Made by a program: the position numbers and the translations under genes. A model generated the notes under the pieces. The model saw only the letters and a program-made list of their open reading frames with translations. It searched no databases and had not been told where the DNA came from. A DNA stretch of 64,000 nucleotides, taken from positions 22,534,480 to 22,598,479 of the forward strand of contig OY759218.1 of NCBI GenBank assembly GCA_963662175.1, given 5' to 3'. This document shows, one piece after another, positions 10,329 to 20,871 of the stretch. The first letter of the stretch is position 1, and each line of letters begins with the position of its first letter. The stretch comes from Aradus depressus (taxonomy: Eukaryota; Arthropoda; Insecta; Hemiptera; Aradidae).

Positions 10329-11073
10329 CAGTGGAATCCGCTTATTAGCAATTCGCTTAATAGGAATATCCGCACATTAGCATCAAAACACGCTGGAACG
10401 GACCGGATCGGCAAAATACAGTGAGTTTTGTCCGCTTATTAGCAATGAATGTCCGGCTTAAGGGTTCAATTATGAACTCAGAATGAGGTTTCGAGATAGG
10501 AAAATAGGATGTTTCTCGGAAGGTCGGTATTCGGGGAAAAATAACACTTGCGTAAACAGTTTTAGTTTCTGACTATTCTGTGAAAAACGGAAAGGAGTAA
10601 AGCCATAATTACATAATTCTCAGAAGATTTTGATTTTTGAACCGAACCCCCGCGAGTTTTAAACAGTAAGCTATTCAGTTGTACTCGGGTCATTGTGGAG
10701 TGCGTGTTGTTTGTTAAAAAGGTGCGATGAGTCGCAAACGACGCGATCTTTCCTTGTCGGAAAAAATTGACATTTTAAAATCGTATGATGCCCTGCCTAA
10801 AATGACGCAACGAGAGGCGGCAGAACGTCTTGAAATTTCTCAGTCAGTACTGTGCAGACTATTAAAGAACCGGTACGAAACTGAACTTTCTGTTCAGGAA
10901 AATGCAAGTGGGCGTAGAAAGATTTCATGCCTACCTAATTTTTATATTTTTCTTTCTCTCTCTCTCTCCCCCCCCCCCCCCCCCCCCCCCCCCAATCCGT
11001 TTATTAGAATTGTCCGTTTATTAGGTTCAAAGTGCGTTGGTCCCGATGTGATTCTAATAAGCGGATTCCACTG
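10329..11073 (+). mobile_element. pogo-like (Tc1/mariner superfamily) non-autonomous element
   Basis: Perfect 20-bp TIRs, CAGTGGAATCCGCTTATTAG, at both ends, with a TA duplication at 10327-10328 and 11074-11075. Further copies of TCCG(C/T)TTATTAG lie inside both ends, a typical subterminal-repeat arrangement. A poly-C tract (10969-10993) and CT run lie where the transposase body has been lost. Length 745 bp. Confidence 0.9.
10727..10930 (+). pseudogene. pogo/Tigger transposase N-terminal CENP-B-like HTH
   Basis: ATG at 10727 begins MSRKRRDLSLSEKIDILKSY, followed by TQREAAERLEISQSVLCRLL, a helix-turn-helix of the CENP-B N-terminal type. This is the DNA-binding end of pogo-group transposases. 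The frame stays open to 11119 but becomes low-complexity after about residue 67, so the DDE domain has been deleted. It could still bind TIRs if expressed, but this is speculation. Confidence 0.85.
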
Positions 11074-11106
11074 TAATAAGTGTCTGCATAGGGGAACACA
11101 TATAAT

Positions 11107-11356
11107 AGGGCGTCGGTAGCTCATAGGTAGCGTAATGGCCTACTGAGCTCAAGATCGCTGGTTCAAAAACCGTCCGGGACGTTAAGCGATGGCCCCGAGC
11201 CTTTGCGATGTCAGGTACTCGTTATAAACCTAGGTAGGCAAAATTTAGGACTCCCATTGTAGAGTCGGGCTCATGTCCACCAGAGTGATGACAGAGCGCT
11301 CTGGTAGTAGGCGATTTGGCCTCGTAGTTAAAGCCCGGGCATTAGTAATAATAACT
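11107..11356 (+). mobile_element. tRNA-derived SINE, copy 1 (internally deleted)
   Basis: Starts GGGCGTCGGTAGCTCATAGG (A-box-like), with GGTTCAAAAACC as a B-box, then the body shared with the copies at 40.1-40.7 and 58.9-59.3 kb: GGCCCCGAGCCTT, GATGTCAGGTACTCGTTA, AGAGTCGGGCTCATGTCCAC, AGAGCGCTCTGGTAGTAGG, AGTTAAAGCCCGGGCAT. About 100 bp shorter than the full copy because the segment after the tRNA head is reduced. Confidence 0.8.
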
Positions 11357-11439
11357 AATGAAGTAAAAAAGGAAATGCAGTGTTTGTAACTGCAACCGTC
11401 TGAGGAAAATAAGGTGTGCATATTCAACACGACCTATTC

Positions 11440-11580
11440 AGCTCTTTTTTTTTAGTTCTCGTTATCTTTTGTCGGAGCTTTTCTTTTTCTCCTCTCACTC
11501 ACTTTATATATATACTGATGATGGGTGTTTTTCCCGAAACGTCTATTTTACTAGGTTGCAAAATCTAATGAATAAATGAT
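11440..11580 (+). mobile_element. PLE family G 3' end
   Basis: TTAGTTCTCGTTATCTTTTG, a CT-rich run, a TA run, a hammerhead motif, then 'CTATTTTACTAGGTTGC'. The first part recurs inverted at 15414-15467, on the far side of a MITE and two pogo-region insertions, so the two may be separated arms of one fold-back. Confidence 0.6.
11512..11546 (+). ncRNA. hammerhead-ribozyme motif (PLE-G)
   Basis: Stem I ATA (11512-11514), core CTGATGA (11515-11521), extra U (11522), stem II GGG-TGTTTTT-CCC (11523-11535), GAAA (11536-11539), palindrome ACGT (11539-11542), C at the cleavage position (11543), stem I TAT (11544-11546). The core is complete. Stems I and III are very short. Confidence 0.65.
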
Positions 11581-11771
11581 AGAATGATATAGCTGCCCAT
11601 AAATATATTATTATTCTATAGTTATGTATTCGGTCAAAATAATTGTGTTCAGTTTTCACCGGAATTTCATGTTTTCCGACAAACAAAATACAGTTGACTC
11701 GCGATAGTCCGACACTACGGGACCGCGGAGTTGTCGGATTACCAAAAATGTCGGATTACCAAAGGTTGGCT

Positions 11772-12081
11772 CTATTTAATTGAATTTGCAGTGTATAAGT
11801 TTGGAAAATTGATAAAAAAATCTGTGATGGTCTTCTGTTTCTTTTTACGCATACAATCAGTCATAGCCTTTTCTTCTTTCTTTTCTTTTAAAATCAACAC
11901 ATTGTTCACGTCAAGCTCACGTTCCTCGCACCAGCGTATTAAAGTGTTAGCAGCCGACATAGCTTCATCACAAGTGACTGTATATTTCGTCTCCAAGGCC
12001 TCCTCGATTATGTCGTCTTGTGTATCAGATGTTACTTCTTGCACTATCTCTTCATCAGTCAGCGCCCAGGTTGTCGTCTAA
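11772..12081 (-). pseudogene. Tigger transposase C-terminal fragment
   Basis: The minus frame has ALTDEEIVQEV, an acidic stretch, AMSAANTLIRWCEERE, then a KK-rich tail ending TDFFINF. This matches the C-terminal part of Tigger/pogo transposases, after the DDE domain. Upstream of about 12081 the frame is closed by a stop, with only fragments (for example DAFSTQLLHGN near 12290) before the N-terminal piece. Confidence 0.75.
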
Positions 12082-12350
12082 GACCCATCTTCTTAATTCT
12101 TCCGATGATTCTTGTGGAATATTTATATCATCGCAAAGTGTCAGTGTATCCTCCACAACATTGTTTGTGACTTGATATGTTTCGTCTTCCCGTTGTCATT
12201 TTTTGGGAGGAGGGGATTCTCTGGCCAAACATTTCTCCAAGATCTTATTAAATTTGAGGGCTGAACCTGTTGCCGTGCAAAAGCTGCGTTGAGAATGCAT
12301 CCTTGATGTTAAATTGTTTCAATAGCACAGTGATGTCTGCGTCAGGTTGG

Positions 12351-12542
12351 CTAATGATGTCCCTGAGAAGGCGTTTCTTGTAATGTGCTTTTAATGTTTT
12401 GATAAACAGTAGGTCGCCCTATACCATAAACTTGAGAAATAGCCGTGGGAGTTTCGCCGCGGTCATGCCTCTTAATAGTTTCCCATTTTTCAGGAAGAGT
12501 TAATGTTTTATGCTTACGTTTATTGCTTCCACTTGTACTTGC
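12351..12542 (-). pseudogene. Tigger transposase N-terminal CENP-B HTH fragment
   Basis: From Met at 12542: MASTSGSNKRKHKTLTLPEK, then WETIKRHDRGETPTAISQVY and GIGRPTVYQNIK. This is the CENP-B-type N-terminal helix-turn-helix of Tigger transposases. The frame then ends early. The DDE core between this and 12081 is missing, so the element is non-autonomous. Confidence 0.85.
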
Positions 12543-12768
12543 CATCACACTTAATAATAAAACACGTAGGGTTAACTGTAATAATAGCACAAATAGAGCA
12601 ACTGCACACTCACGTTATTGCTACTGAACACAGCGAGGAACTAACGGCGATACGTGAGATACGACGATCCTGTGAATCACAATACAGATTAGATGACTCA
12701 TACGGCGCGGCGTCGGACTACCGAGCGTGTCGGACTGTAAAGTGTCGGACTATCGCGAGTCAACTGTA

Positions 12769-13386
12769 TATAAATGTCTGTTTTTATTGTGTGTCTACGA
12801 TCACGGTAACTTGTGATAGAATTACGACACTTCTCGATTGTAAATAAAATTTCCTGAATTTTTATGTGTCATTAACTATGTTGGGCAGCTCAGCTATGTA
12901 TGCAGGGCAACTCTATTCACCGCAGCTAGTATTTGCCGTGAAACGTTGGACCTCCAGCTAGCCCTTGCAATGCTGGTGACCATAGCAAATCGTACTAGCT
13001 GGAATGCACACTCCTGCTCAGCATATACTTGCTGAAAGAAAATGGTGTTGAAGCATATCGAATGCTATTGCACTAATACTTTTTTAAGGTCCCTTGTTAG
13101 GAGAAGCAGAAAACGCTTCAAAAACATTTTTTTTATGTGCGTTAATGTGATGCAAAAGTGATGAGAACGAAAAAATAGCGATACATGTTTATTTTTCTTG
13201 TTTTCGAATTTTTTATACTTCCTATCAGTTGTTTCTAGCATCTCAGAATTGTATTAGTCCTACAGGATCGAAGAGATCTGATCCTGGAGTTGAAGAAATA
13301 TTTGAAATAAACTAAAAAAAAAATATATAAAAAATGAAAATGCGAGAAAATGAGACAATGGCCAAACAAAGCGAATAAATATATTG
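12769..13386. other. no gene; CAGCTAGT-rich repeat fragment
   Basis: At 12885-13020 a block rich in 'GCAGCTAGTAT' and 'GCAACGCTGG'-like words resembles parts of the repeat at 34.05-34.2 kb. The rest is AT-rich with no supported frame. Confidence 0.4.
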
Positions 13387-13438
13387 TTATTTATTTTTTA
13401 TTAAATTGACATGCCTGAAAAAAGAAACAACACTAATC

Positions 13439-13785
13439 CTATTTACATGAATGAATATACACAATATTATAATCAGTCTTAGTTGAGGGTGGAGTGGTGA
13501 GAGGATGAGGATGATGATGAAGATGAGGTGGGCTGGTGGATGATGAGTTGCGCCAGCTCGAGGAGCTCGAATCTGAGCTCTCCTCCGCATCGCTCGTCAC
13601 CAACTTCTCCAGTCCCTCACTCTCCTTGCCCTTCTCTGGAGCAGGGGGAGCCTCTTCCTTCGCCTCTGTCGTCTCTTCTCCAGTCCTCTCCACTACTTCA
13701 ACTTTCATCTTCTCCTCAACTGTATCCCCCCAGTTCGTCTCCATCTCCTCTTCCATTGATTGATTCATCATGACCATTTTCCTGT
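13439..13785 (-). CDS. possible terminal exon, acidic Ser-rich protein
   Basis: The minus strand has an open frame of about 115 codons with unusually high GC for its surroundings. It holds acidic residues (EEEMETNWGDTVEEKMKVEV), then EEAPPAPEKGKESEG, TSDAEESSDSSSSSWRNSSS, and a His/Pro tail. An acceptor-like 'TTGACCAACAG' lies just before it at about 13786. The composition looks like a disordered protein tail. Alternative frames here are also long because of the trinucleotide bias, so this may be chance. A dispersed repeat abuts it upstream (13796-14010). No family is recognised. Confidence 0.3.
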
Positions 13786-13795
13786 TGGTCAACAC

Positions 13796-14010
13796 AACCG
13801 AGACAATAAAACAATAGTTTACATTTCACAATCATATTTTTAGTTTAAGTTTAATTAAAAATAATTAACAATCAGGTACCATTCACATAATATTAGTATG
13901 TTAAAACAAAATAATCAACACAAATTTAAATCAACAATTAATATTTTCATCATTCTAGTCTTATACAATAAGTAATAGTAGAAGTAAGTATCCTCAATAA
14001 AATAAGTCTT
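13796..14010. repeat. dispersed repeat R3, copy 1
   Basis: Shares AATCATATTTTTAGTTTAAG, GTACCAT.CACA.AATATTAGT and TCTTATACAATAAGTA with 48795-49030 in the same orientation. Class unknown. Confidence 0.75.
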
Positions 14011-14160
14011 AATTTTCTTCTTTTTTTTCAGCAAATCGGTCCAACACTTTTTCTACCTACCCAACGCACCAGTGTTTCTAAGTACATATTAGCTATGGTG
14101 TTCACCGTTGCACGCAAGTACAAACTGGAGTGTCCGGTGTTGCAAAGCACATTCTAGCTG

Positions 14161-14275
<115 letters not shown>

Positions 14276-14277
<2 letters not shown>

Positions 14278-15404
14278 GGGTGTCCAAAAAGTATGGAAAC
14301 GGTAGAATTTCACGAAAATTTCAGGTTCAAATTCAAAAACAAAAAAACACGTGTCCAATATTTTTTCAAAAGCTATTTAACGACACCAATATTGACCCCC
14401 CCTACCCCCTGTGGGCGAGGCAGGGGGCAACTTTGGAAAGTTAAATGGGAACCCATATTTTTTATTGCAGATTCGGGTTTCTTGCATCAAAAAGTTAAAC
14501 GGGATAAATAATGTAGACAAAACATTATCTTTTAAAGTAAGATTGGGACGCTGTCAAGTAGTTGAAGGGCATCAGTTTGAACATCTCATTAATTAAGAAA
14601 TCCGCCGTTATTACCTACGTGGTGAGAGGCAAGGGGCCTCACCTTAACAAGCACCCCGACGGGTCGCGACGGTGAGAGGCAAGGGGCCTCACCTTAACAA
14701 GCACCCCGACGGTGAGAGGCAAGGGGCCTCACCTTAAACAAGCACCCCGACGGTGAGAGGCAAGGGGCCTCACCTTAACAAGCACCCCGACGGGTCGCGA
14801 CAGTGAGAGGCAAGGGGCCTCACCTTAAACAAGCACCCCGACGGTGAGAGGCAAGGGGCCTCACCTTAAACAAGCACCCCGACGGTGAGAGGCAAGGGGC
14901 CTCACCTTAAACAAGCACCCCGACGGTGAGTGGCAAGGGGCGTCACCTTAAACAAGCACCCCGACGGTGAGAGGCAAGGGGCCTCACCTTAAACAAGCAC
15001 CCCGACGGTGAGAGGCAAGGGGCCTCACCTTAAACAAGCACCCCGACGGTGAGAGGCAAGGGGCCTCACCTTAAACAAGCACCCCGACGGTGAGAGGCAA
15101 GAGGCCTCACCTTAAGAGGTTTTTCCTCTTGAAATCGGGAAAAAACCTTATCATTACGATTACGACATGATCTGATGCAAATCGAGAGGAATGTTTCGAA
15201 CAAAACTTACGTATTTTGATGCAAGAAACCCGAATATGCAAGAAAAAATAGGGATTTCCGTTTAATTTTTCAAAGTTGCCCCCTGCCCCACCCCCTGTGG
15301 GGGGGGGTCGATATTGGTATCGTTAAATAACTTTTGAAAAAATATTGGACACGTGTTTTTTTGCTTTTGCATTCGGACCATTTCCATACTTTTTGGACAC
15401 CCTG
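14276..15404. mobile_element. 1.13-kb MITE with ~200-bp TIRs
   Basis: Long inverted ends: 'GGGTGTCCAAAAAGTATGGA' at 14278 and the complement ending at 15404 (CAGGGTGTCC outermost), continuing inward through ACACGTGTCCAATATTTTTT, GGGGCAACTTTG and TTCGGGTTTCTTGCATCAAA. The right TIR lacks about 30 bp present in the left. TA flanks suggest a TA target. No transposase. The middle is filled by a minisatellite. The superfamily cannot be assigned from the ends alone. Confidence 0.85.
14621..15114 (+). repeat. 12-copy hairpin minisatellite, period 40-41 bp
   Basis: Copies start at 14621, 14671, 14711, 14752, 14802, 14843, 14884, 14925, 14966, 15007, 15048 and 15089. Each unit contains an imperfect hairpin, GGTGAG.GGC...GGCCTCACC, followed by TTAAACAAGCACCCCGAC. 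Copies 1 and 4 carry an extra 10-bp GGGTCGCGAC. It is GC-rich against an AT-rich background. Confidence 0.95.
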
Positions 15405-15413
15405 TATATATAT

Positions 15414-15467
15414 TTGAGAGTGAGAGAGAGAGAAAAAGCTCTGACAAAAGATAACGAGAACTAAAAA
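15414..15467 (-). mobile_element. PLE-G fragment, inverted relative to 11440-11510
   Basis: GAGAGAAAAAGCTCTGACAAAAGATAACGAGAACTAAAAA-type text is the reverse complement of 11450-11500. The ribozyme part is absent, replaced by the MITE end. Confidence 0.6.
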
Positions 15468-16149
15468 AAGGGGAGACTAGGGTGAGGAACTGGGAGCCTT
15501 TCCTATAGAAGGCAAGAAGTGCGGAAGGAGACTAACTGGGTTCTGACTTAGCAAACACGCTCTGATTGTCTGTTGTCTTGCGAACATTTGATAAAGCCGA
15601 CATAAGTCCCACCAATACATTTTTTTTTTCAAGTTTCCCCCATAAAATAATCAACAGTTGAAGTGACATATTTGGTTTAGGGGGAATTTTTAGACTAATA
15701 TACAAGGAATGAATTGAGTGCAGGTATCTTAATTACAAATAAGATTCCTAATGATATTTAACATTTTTGCAGATATTGTGAAACACTTGATAAAAATAAA
15801 GAAAACGTATATTTTTTAAAAAACATACGTTTTCTTTATTTTTAATAAGATTCCGCTCTCCCTCTAAATCCTTGTTTGTGAGTTGGCTTCTGAATCCAGT
15901 TATAAAATATCTATCTATCTATTATTGTACATTATTTTATTTTCATAAAATAGTGGATGTTAATACCTGCTGCAACTAAATAATATAGTTGATAAAAGGT
16001 AAATTAAAAAAAAAACAAAAAAAGATGGACTGTATATAAGTTAACAAAAAAATTATAATAATGAAAAAAAATACTAAACTAATTGAAACAAAACACAAAA
16101 ACAATTAATTAAATTTAAGAAATGGAAAAATAAATGATAATAAAATTTT
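15468..16149. other. no gene; one strong hairpin
   Basis: A hairpin of about 50 bp occupies 15795-15845 (AAATAAAGAAAACGTAT / ATACGTTTTCTTTATTT). The same 'ACGTTTTCTTTATTTTTA' ending is seen at PLE-A 3' ends. Otherwise AT-rich and unassigned. Confidence 0.5.
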
Positions 16150-16460
16150 CGGGGTAGGTGGGCGGTCGTGATGTGGAGACGCCAAGGTGTTGTCTCGTCA
16201 GTGCGCCTGGGCTGAGGGTCCGCCTTCTAGGTCTTCTACGACCAATACTTGCAGCAAAGGGCTGAGGGCAGGTACTGGTCGAGGTGGTGAAGAGTTGTGC
16301 AGCAAAGGGCTGAGGGCACTTCTCTTCAGACAGTCAGACTGCACTTGACTCGACTGCCCGGTCAGGTTAACTCAACTACAATGTACATGCACTTTACAAA
16401 TGGCGTCACCCCCTCCACATATACCCCATTGTCTTTATACAGTTTATTACACTTTCGGCC
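16150..16460. other. GC-rich unassigned segment
   Basis: Contains two direct copies of GCAGCAAAGGGCTGAGGGCA (about 16252 and 16301). The minus strand is open here with a basic stretch GRRRPRRRTLSPGALTRQ, which could be a decayed retroelement C-terminus, but I cannot identify it. Confidence 0.3.
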
Positions 16461-17577
16461 TTAACAGTGGATTTTTTCGTATTGTGAAAATAAAAAAGAA
16501 ATGGGAATTCCAGTATTTTTATGAATTTGAAAATCCACAAGTTTTAAATTATAGGTACCCATTATTACAATAGGAATTCGAAATTTCGAGTTTGTTGGAA
16601 AACCCAAGCCTGAAGCCATAAACTTTGAGCAGGTAAGATTTTAACAGATGCTGGTAGCCGTCCAGAATCCCCCCCCCCCCCCCCCCCCCATTCCCGGTCA
16701 GGTAATCATCCCTCATCATAATTTGTCATTTTCTTTTAAACCTTCGACCCAAGAATACGTTTTTAAAAATAAGAATTAATTTAAATTTTTTTAAAATTAT
16801 TTGTGAGTGTGACTTGTGTTTCATCATTGTATTGGAGAAGAAAAAACAGTGTGGCTCCTACTACCGGAAAAGAACAGCTCATTTCTCGATCAAAGATGAA
16901 AAACAATCGAGTGCTCTAGAAAAAATTATGTGTAGAAAAGAGTTATAAATAGTTCAGAAAGTGAAAAAATAATTAATCTTTATTCACACGAGCGAATTAA
17001 AATCAAATAAAATTTCATTATATGTAAAATTTAATACTTGAAAAAATGTTACTCTAAAAAAGTAACTTTGAGGGCGCCAATTTCAGTATTGCCCGGGCGC
17101 AATTTTTATATTCCGGCGGCCCTCTAGCTCTTTAACACACGAACCATTATATTAGTGAACTTATAAAAAAAAATATGTCACATGAGCTATATTTTTATTC
17201 ATACTCCTCCCTTTTTGAAAAAAAAACTATAACTCATGAAGGAATTAATTTCTTTAATGCCCTTTCCCATTTCTTGAAAACAATAGAAACAATAAAAAAA
17301 ATTTAAACTTCAACTATAAATATTTATGCTAGAGAAAACCCTCTATTCAGAAACGAAATTTTTTTCTCATTGTTCAAAAAAAAAAAAAAAATAACAATAA
17401 TAAAAAATCGTGTTTCATATTCAAAGAATTATTTGATTCATAGTTTTAATTTTATTTTTTATTTTTGGCAGAGTTCCTCCATAGATATCCTCTTTAAGGA
17501 CTGTCGAATCTACGTTGTAATCATTTTTTATCATTTTTATAATAATTTATTTTTCTTGTTTTTCTCTATTATGTATT
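16461..17577. other. no recognisable gene
   Basis: AT-rich, with a poly-C tract at about 16671-16689 and a TA/TTTA-rich end (17578-17614) that is the insertion target of the LTR element. Confidence 0.5.
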
Positions 17578-17612
<35 letters not shown>

Positions 17613-19098
17613 ATTATAACCAATCTCCCTCCCTGTGTGAGTGCAAATCACGTAATTAATAAAATAAATAAAATTGAGATCGAAAAATTATTAAAATTGA
17701 AAATTATTTAAATCGCGACTTTAATTAAACAATGCCTGAATAGCTGAAAGCACTCCCACGGGAAGAACGGTTACAAGATCCTAACGGTTAGTTGACATCA
17801 GTAATTAACAATAATTAATTACTGTTGTCAACCAGAAGAAGCATGAGTGGGGGGGGAATGAAATGAATCAAACCTATAACTTTAACATATTTATTTTATG
17901 AGAACATATTTACAAAACAACAATTGAATATATATATAATTTGGCCGTGTGTCTGAAGGACTGAATTATAACTTAATTACGAGGTACCTCGATACGATAT
18001 CCATGGCGAATGACGGCGTGATCACCCTTTCTGGACTTCCCGTAGAAATCGTCTATTCACATAGTCCCTGAAGATCTGCGTAGTTTCGAGGGCACACCAG
18101 AAGTTACACCCCCACTGACCCGGCGCGTCCGAATTCAAAATGTGTATCTCACTGACTATTTCACATATTCAAACTGATATTAAAACAGATAATATACGTG
18201 GTGGTCACCCAAGACATGAACGAAGAAAACTCAATTCACATATTTAAACTCAACTGTACAATATAAAAAGAACGTGGTGACCAGCCAAGACATGAGCGAA
18301 GAAAGTTAATTTCACATATTCTAACTGATATTACTTATAGAAAAGATACGTGGTGATCACCCAAAACATGAACGAAGAAGGTACTTTCACATACTGAAAC
18401 TAGGCTTTACAAAGAGAGGAACGTGGTGATCCACCAAGATATGAACGAAGAATGTTAATTTCACATATTCAAACTCAACTGTACAATATAAAAAGAACGT
18501 GGTGACCAGCCAAGACATGAACGAAGAAAACTCAATTGACATATTTAAACTCAACTGTACAATATAAAAAGAACGTGGTGACCAGCCAAGACATGAACGA
18601 AGAAAGTACTTTCACATACTGAAACTAGGCTTTACAAAGAAAGAAACGTGGTGATCCACCAAGATATGAGCGAAGAATGAGTAAAACGGGGAGTGGCTTC
18701 CGATATCTGACCGTGGTAGGGGACAGTTCTCGAAGCTTGATTGGTCGTCGGACTCCGCCCATTTTATTTCCAGCCAATCGCATATTACCAATTAACATCT
18801 GCCTCTAGTTGTGTGAAAACCTGGAGTAAGAAAAAAAAACCTTTACTGCTTATTCCTTATACACCGGATGTAGACAATTATCTTGGCTTCCTTTCCATTG
18901 TGTCTCTATTATTCTTTATTTTCGCTCCCAGCGATCGCGATTCTCTCGCAAGCATCGTTGGTTCCGAGCATTCTCTTCCAAATGCAATTCTCGTTTATTC
19001 AACACCACACAACCCATACTTTGCTCCTAGCGATCGCGATCCTCTCATAGACATCGCCAGTTCTGAGCATTATCTATAGGGTAGACATGCTACAATAT
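17613..19098 (-). repeat. 3' LTR of the gypsy-type element
   Basis: The left-hand LTR. In element orientation it starts (AT)ATTGTAGCATG and ends GGTTATAAT. It contains the 7-copy tandem array at 18190-18680 and a hairpin at 17783-17831. It ends in the (TA)n target at 17612. Confidence 0.92.
18185..18680 (-). repeat. 7-copy array inside LTR with 225-bp higher-order period
   Basis: ACGTGGTGAYC boxes occur at 18196, 18272, 18348, 18421, 18497, 18573 and 18646, spacings 76, 76, 73, 76, 76, 73. Each is followed by 'AAGA(C/T)ATGARCGAAGAA'. The pattern repeats every 225 bp. The same array is in the other LTR at +4,576. The position in U3 suggests an enhancer-like or silencing-related array, but no known factor site is recognised. 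Confidence 0.9.
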
Positions 19099-19112
19099 CC
19101 CCCGTTCCCGTT
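19099..19112 (-). other. polypurine tract
   Basis: In element orientation AACGGGAACGGGGG directly precedes the 3' LTR, the expected plus-strand primer site. Confidence 0.75.
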
Positions 19113-20871
19113 AAAATAAAATATGTCGGCTAAATGACCATTGGAAGTCACATATTTTATTAGTTTCACTTAACACTTGCTCGTTCACTGAGCATATACA
19201 CTTAACCAAATACTCAGGTATCGACCTCATTATCATGCGTGACCAAAACATGATTTTAAATTTCCTTTCGAATCGGCATGGCTTGCCTATGCATGCGTGA
19301 CCAAAGCATGATTTTACTTTACGCTGTACTTCTTGGAGTTAACCCTCTCCATTGGCAAATAACGATGATTCTATTTCTAGCATACATTCACTGACTAGTT
19401 AAAACATCCAAAAAGGCCCCACGCCTCGACAATGTTTCAACTGAATTCCCATATACCTAATCCGCTTCAACAAAAATTTGGGTTGACCAAACCCTAACCA
19501 TATGCCTCCTTAGGCCTTCGACAGGTATTTACCTTCTGCCGGAACGACGACGAAATATAAAATAGAAAAATAAGCCCACTCAAATCCCATCTCAGTTTCA
19601 TAAATATATGTAAATTCCGGCATCCGCATTAATCAAGTAGCGAAACCCTTTCTTCAGTTCAACAGTCAGTTCATGGCATAAAAAATAATTAAACAACTCC
19701 CGCCCCTTTAAATGGATTCTACAAGCATCAATGGAGTGGCCCCTTCTCCGTGTGTACGATAATTAAATATTCAATTCTGGGTATCCCCTCCAGTTTATAA
19801 TATATCTCCCCCTCCAGTCATGTATGCTTCGGCTCCTTGCCTTAGGATTTCTTAACTAAAATAAAAAAATTGACATTTGACCTACCGTGGTCGACACTCT
19901 ATCATAATAAGTAAGGTCCATACCTGAATATATGTTACAAATATATTTACAAGGCTCTCATTGGGTTAACATAGCCCATCATGGTCACTAGATAAAATAT
20001 GGGTCAATGTGACATTTTCAATAGATACACACGGTCGGATACTAATACAAATATTATTTTAAAATACAAAACAAAACAGACAAATACAATTGAAAGTACA
20101 TTTACCATACGTGACTACCTACAAATGTGTGTGCCATCGCCTCGCTGTCAGCCTACTCAGATCCGCGTCTCCTAATCAAATTTAAATACGTAGGTATATT
20201 CCCATGGATGGCCAATCCATATACCGTCTGCCCCGTCCTACAATTATGTCAATTTCAAATGAAGCCACAAACCTATCTAAACTAAATTATCCCAACATCA
20301 TAAACAAATTGCTAATACTATTTAAAAAAAAATACTCTTACTAAATATATGAACAAAAAATTATCCTAACTTAATATCTATAATTAAAAAAAAAAACTAA
20401 CCCTAACTTATTATCTAAAATTATATCTACAACCTGGCGATTCACTTTGGAATCATTGAGCTCGACTAAGGGGGGTATGCTCGATGTTAAGCCCCAGGGG
20501 AGTGCCAGAAAGTCCCCGTCTGCCTTATTTTATTTACAAAAAAAAAAAAAAAACTAAATAATAAATCCCGTGTCCCCAATAAATGTGTATGTGTGATTCT
20601 TTGTGTGTTGTTGTATAATGAGGTGTTGGCCGTTAGTGTAAAATAATAAATAATTCCCAAATAATAAAGAATAGTGTCTGTTTTATGTGTGTGTGACTTT
20701 GTCTAACTGTTCCTGGGATAGCTGGGGATGGACACCCATAGAGACGTCACAAATCTCTTCCCTGACTCTAGGGCCGCGATCTCGTCTGCAATAATCGCCC
20801 CCCTAACTCGGCTGAAGTAAGATCGTTAATCTCAAAGAGAGCCCTAGCGCTTCTCTAGCCTGCTTGTAAAT
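19113..20871 (-). other. LTR-element interior, non-coding
   Basis: Between the integrase fragment and the 3' LTR. No frame longer than about 60 codons on the element's sense strand. No env-like ORF is visible. Confidence 0.6.

Larger units (their letters stand above)
11691..12766 (-). mobile_element. Tigger/pogo-like element, internally deleted
   Basis: Perfect 25-bp TIRs beginning CAGTTGACTCGCGATAGTCC, with a TA duplication (11689-11690 and 12767-12768). Subterminal repeats GTCGGATTACC (left) and GTCGGACTRY (right). The minus strand carries both ends of a Tigger-type transposase. Length 1,076 bp. Confidence 0.92.

Noticed and set aside
14621..15114. Regularly spaced repeats resembling a CRISPR array
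   Set aside because: Units abut without unique spacers, the host is eukaryotic, and the array lies inside a MITE.
18741..19079. 112-codon plus-strand frame, identical at 23317-23655
   Set aside because: It lies antisense inside both LTRs. Identity follows from LTR identity, and the text is repetitive (APSDRD twice) with no known domain.
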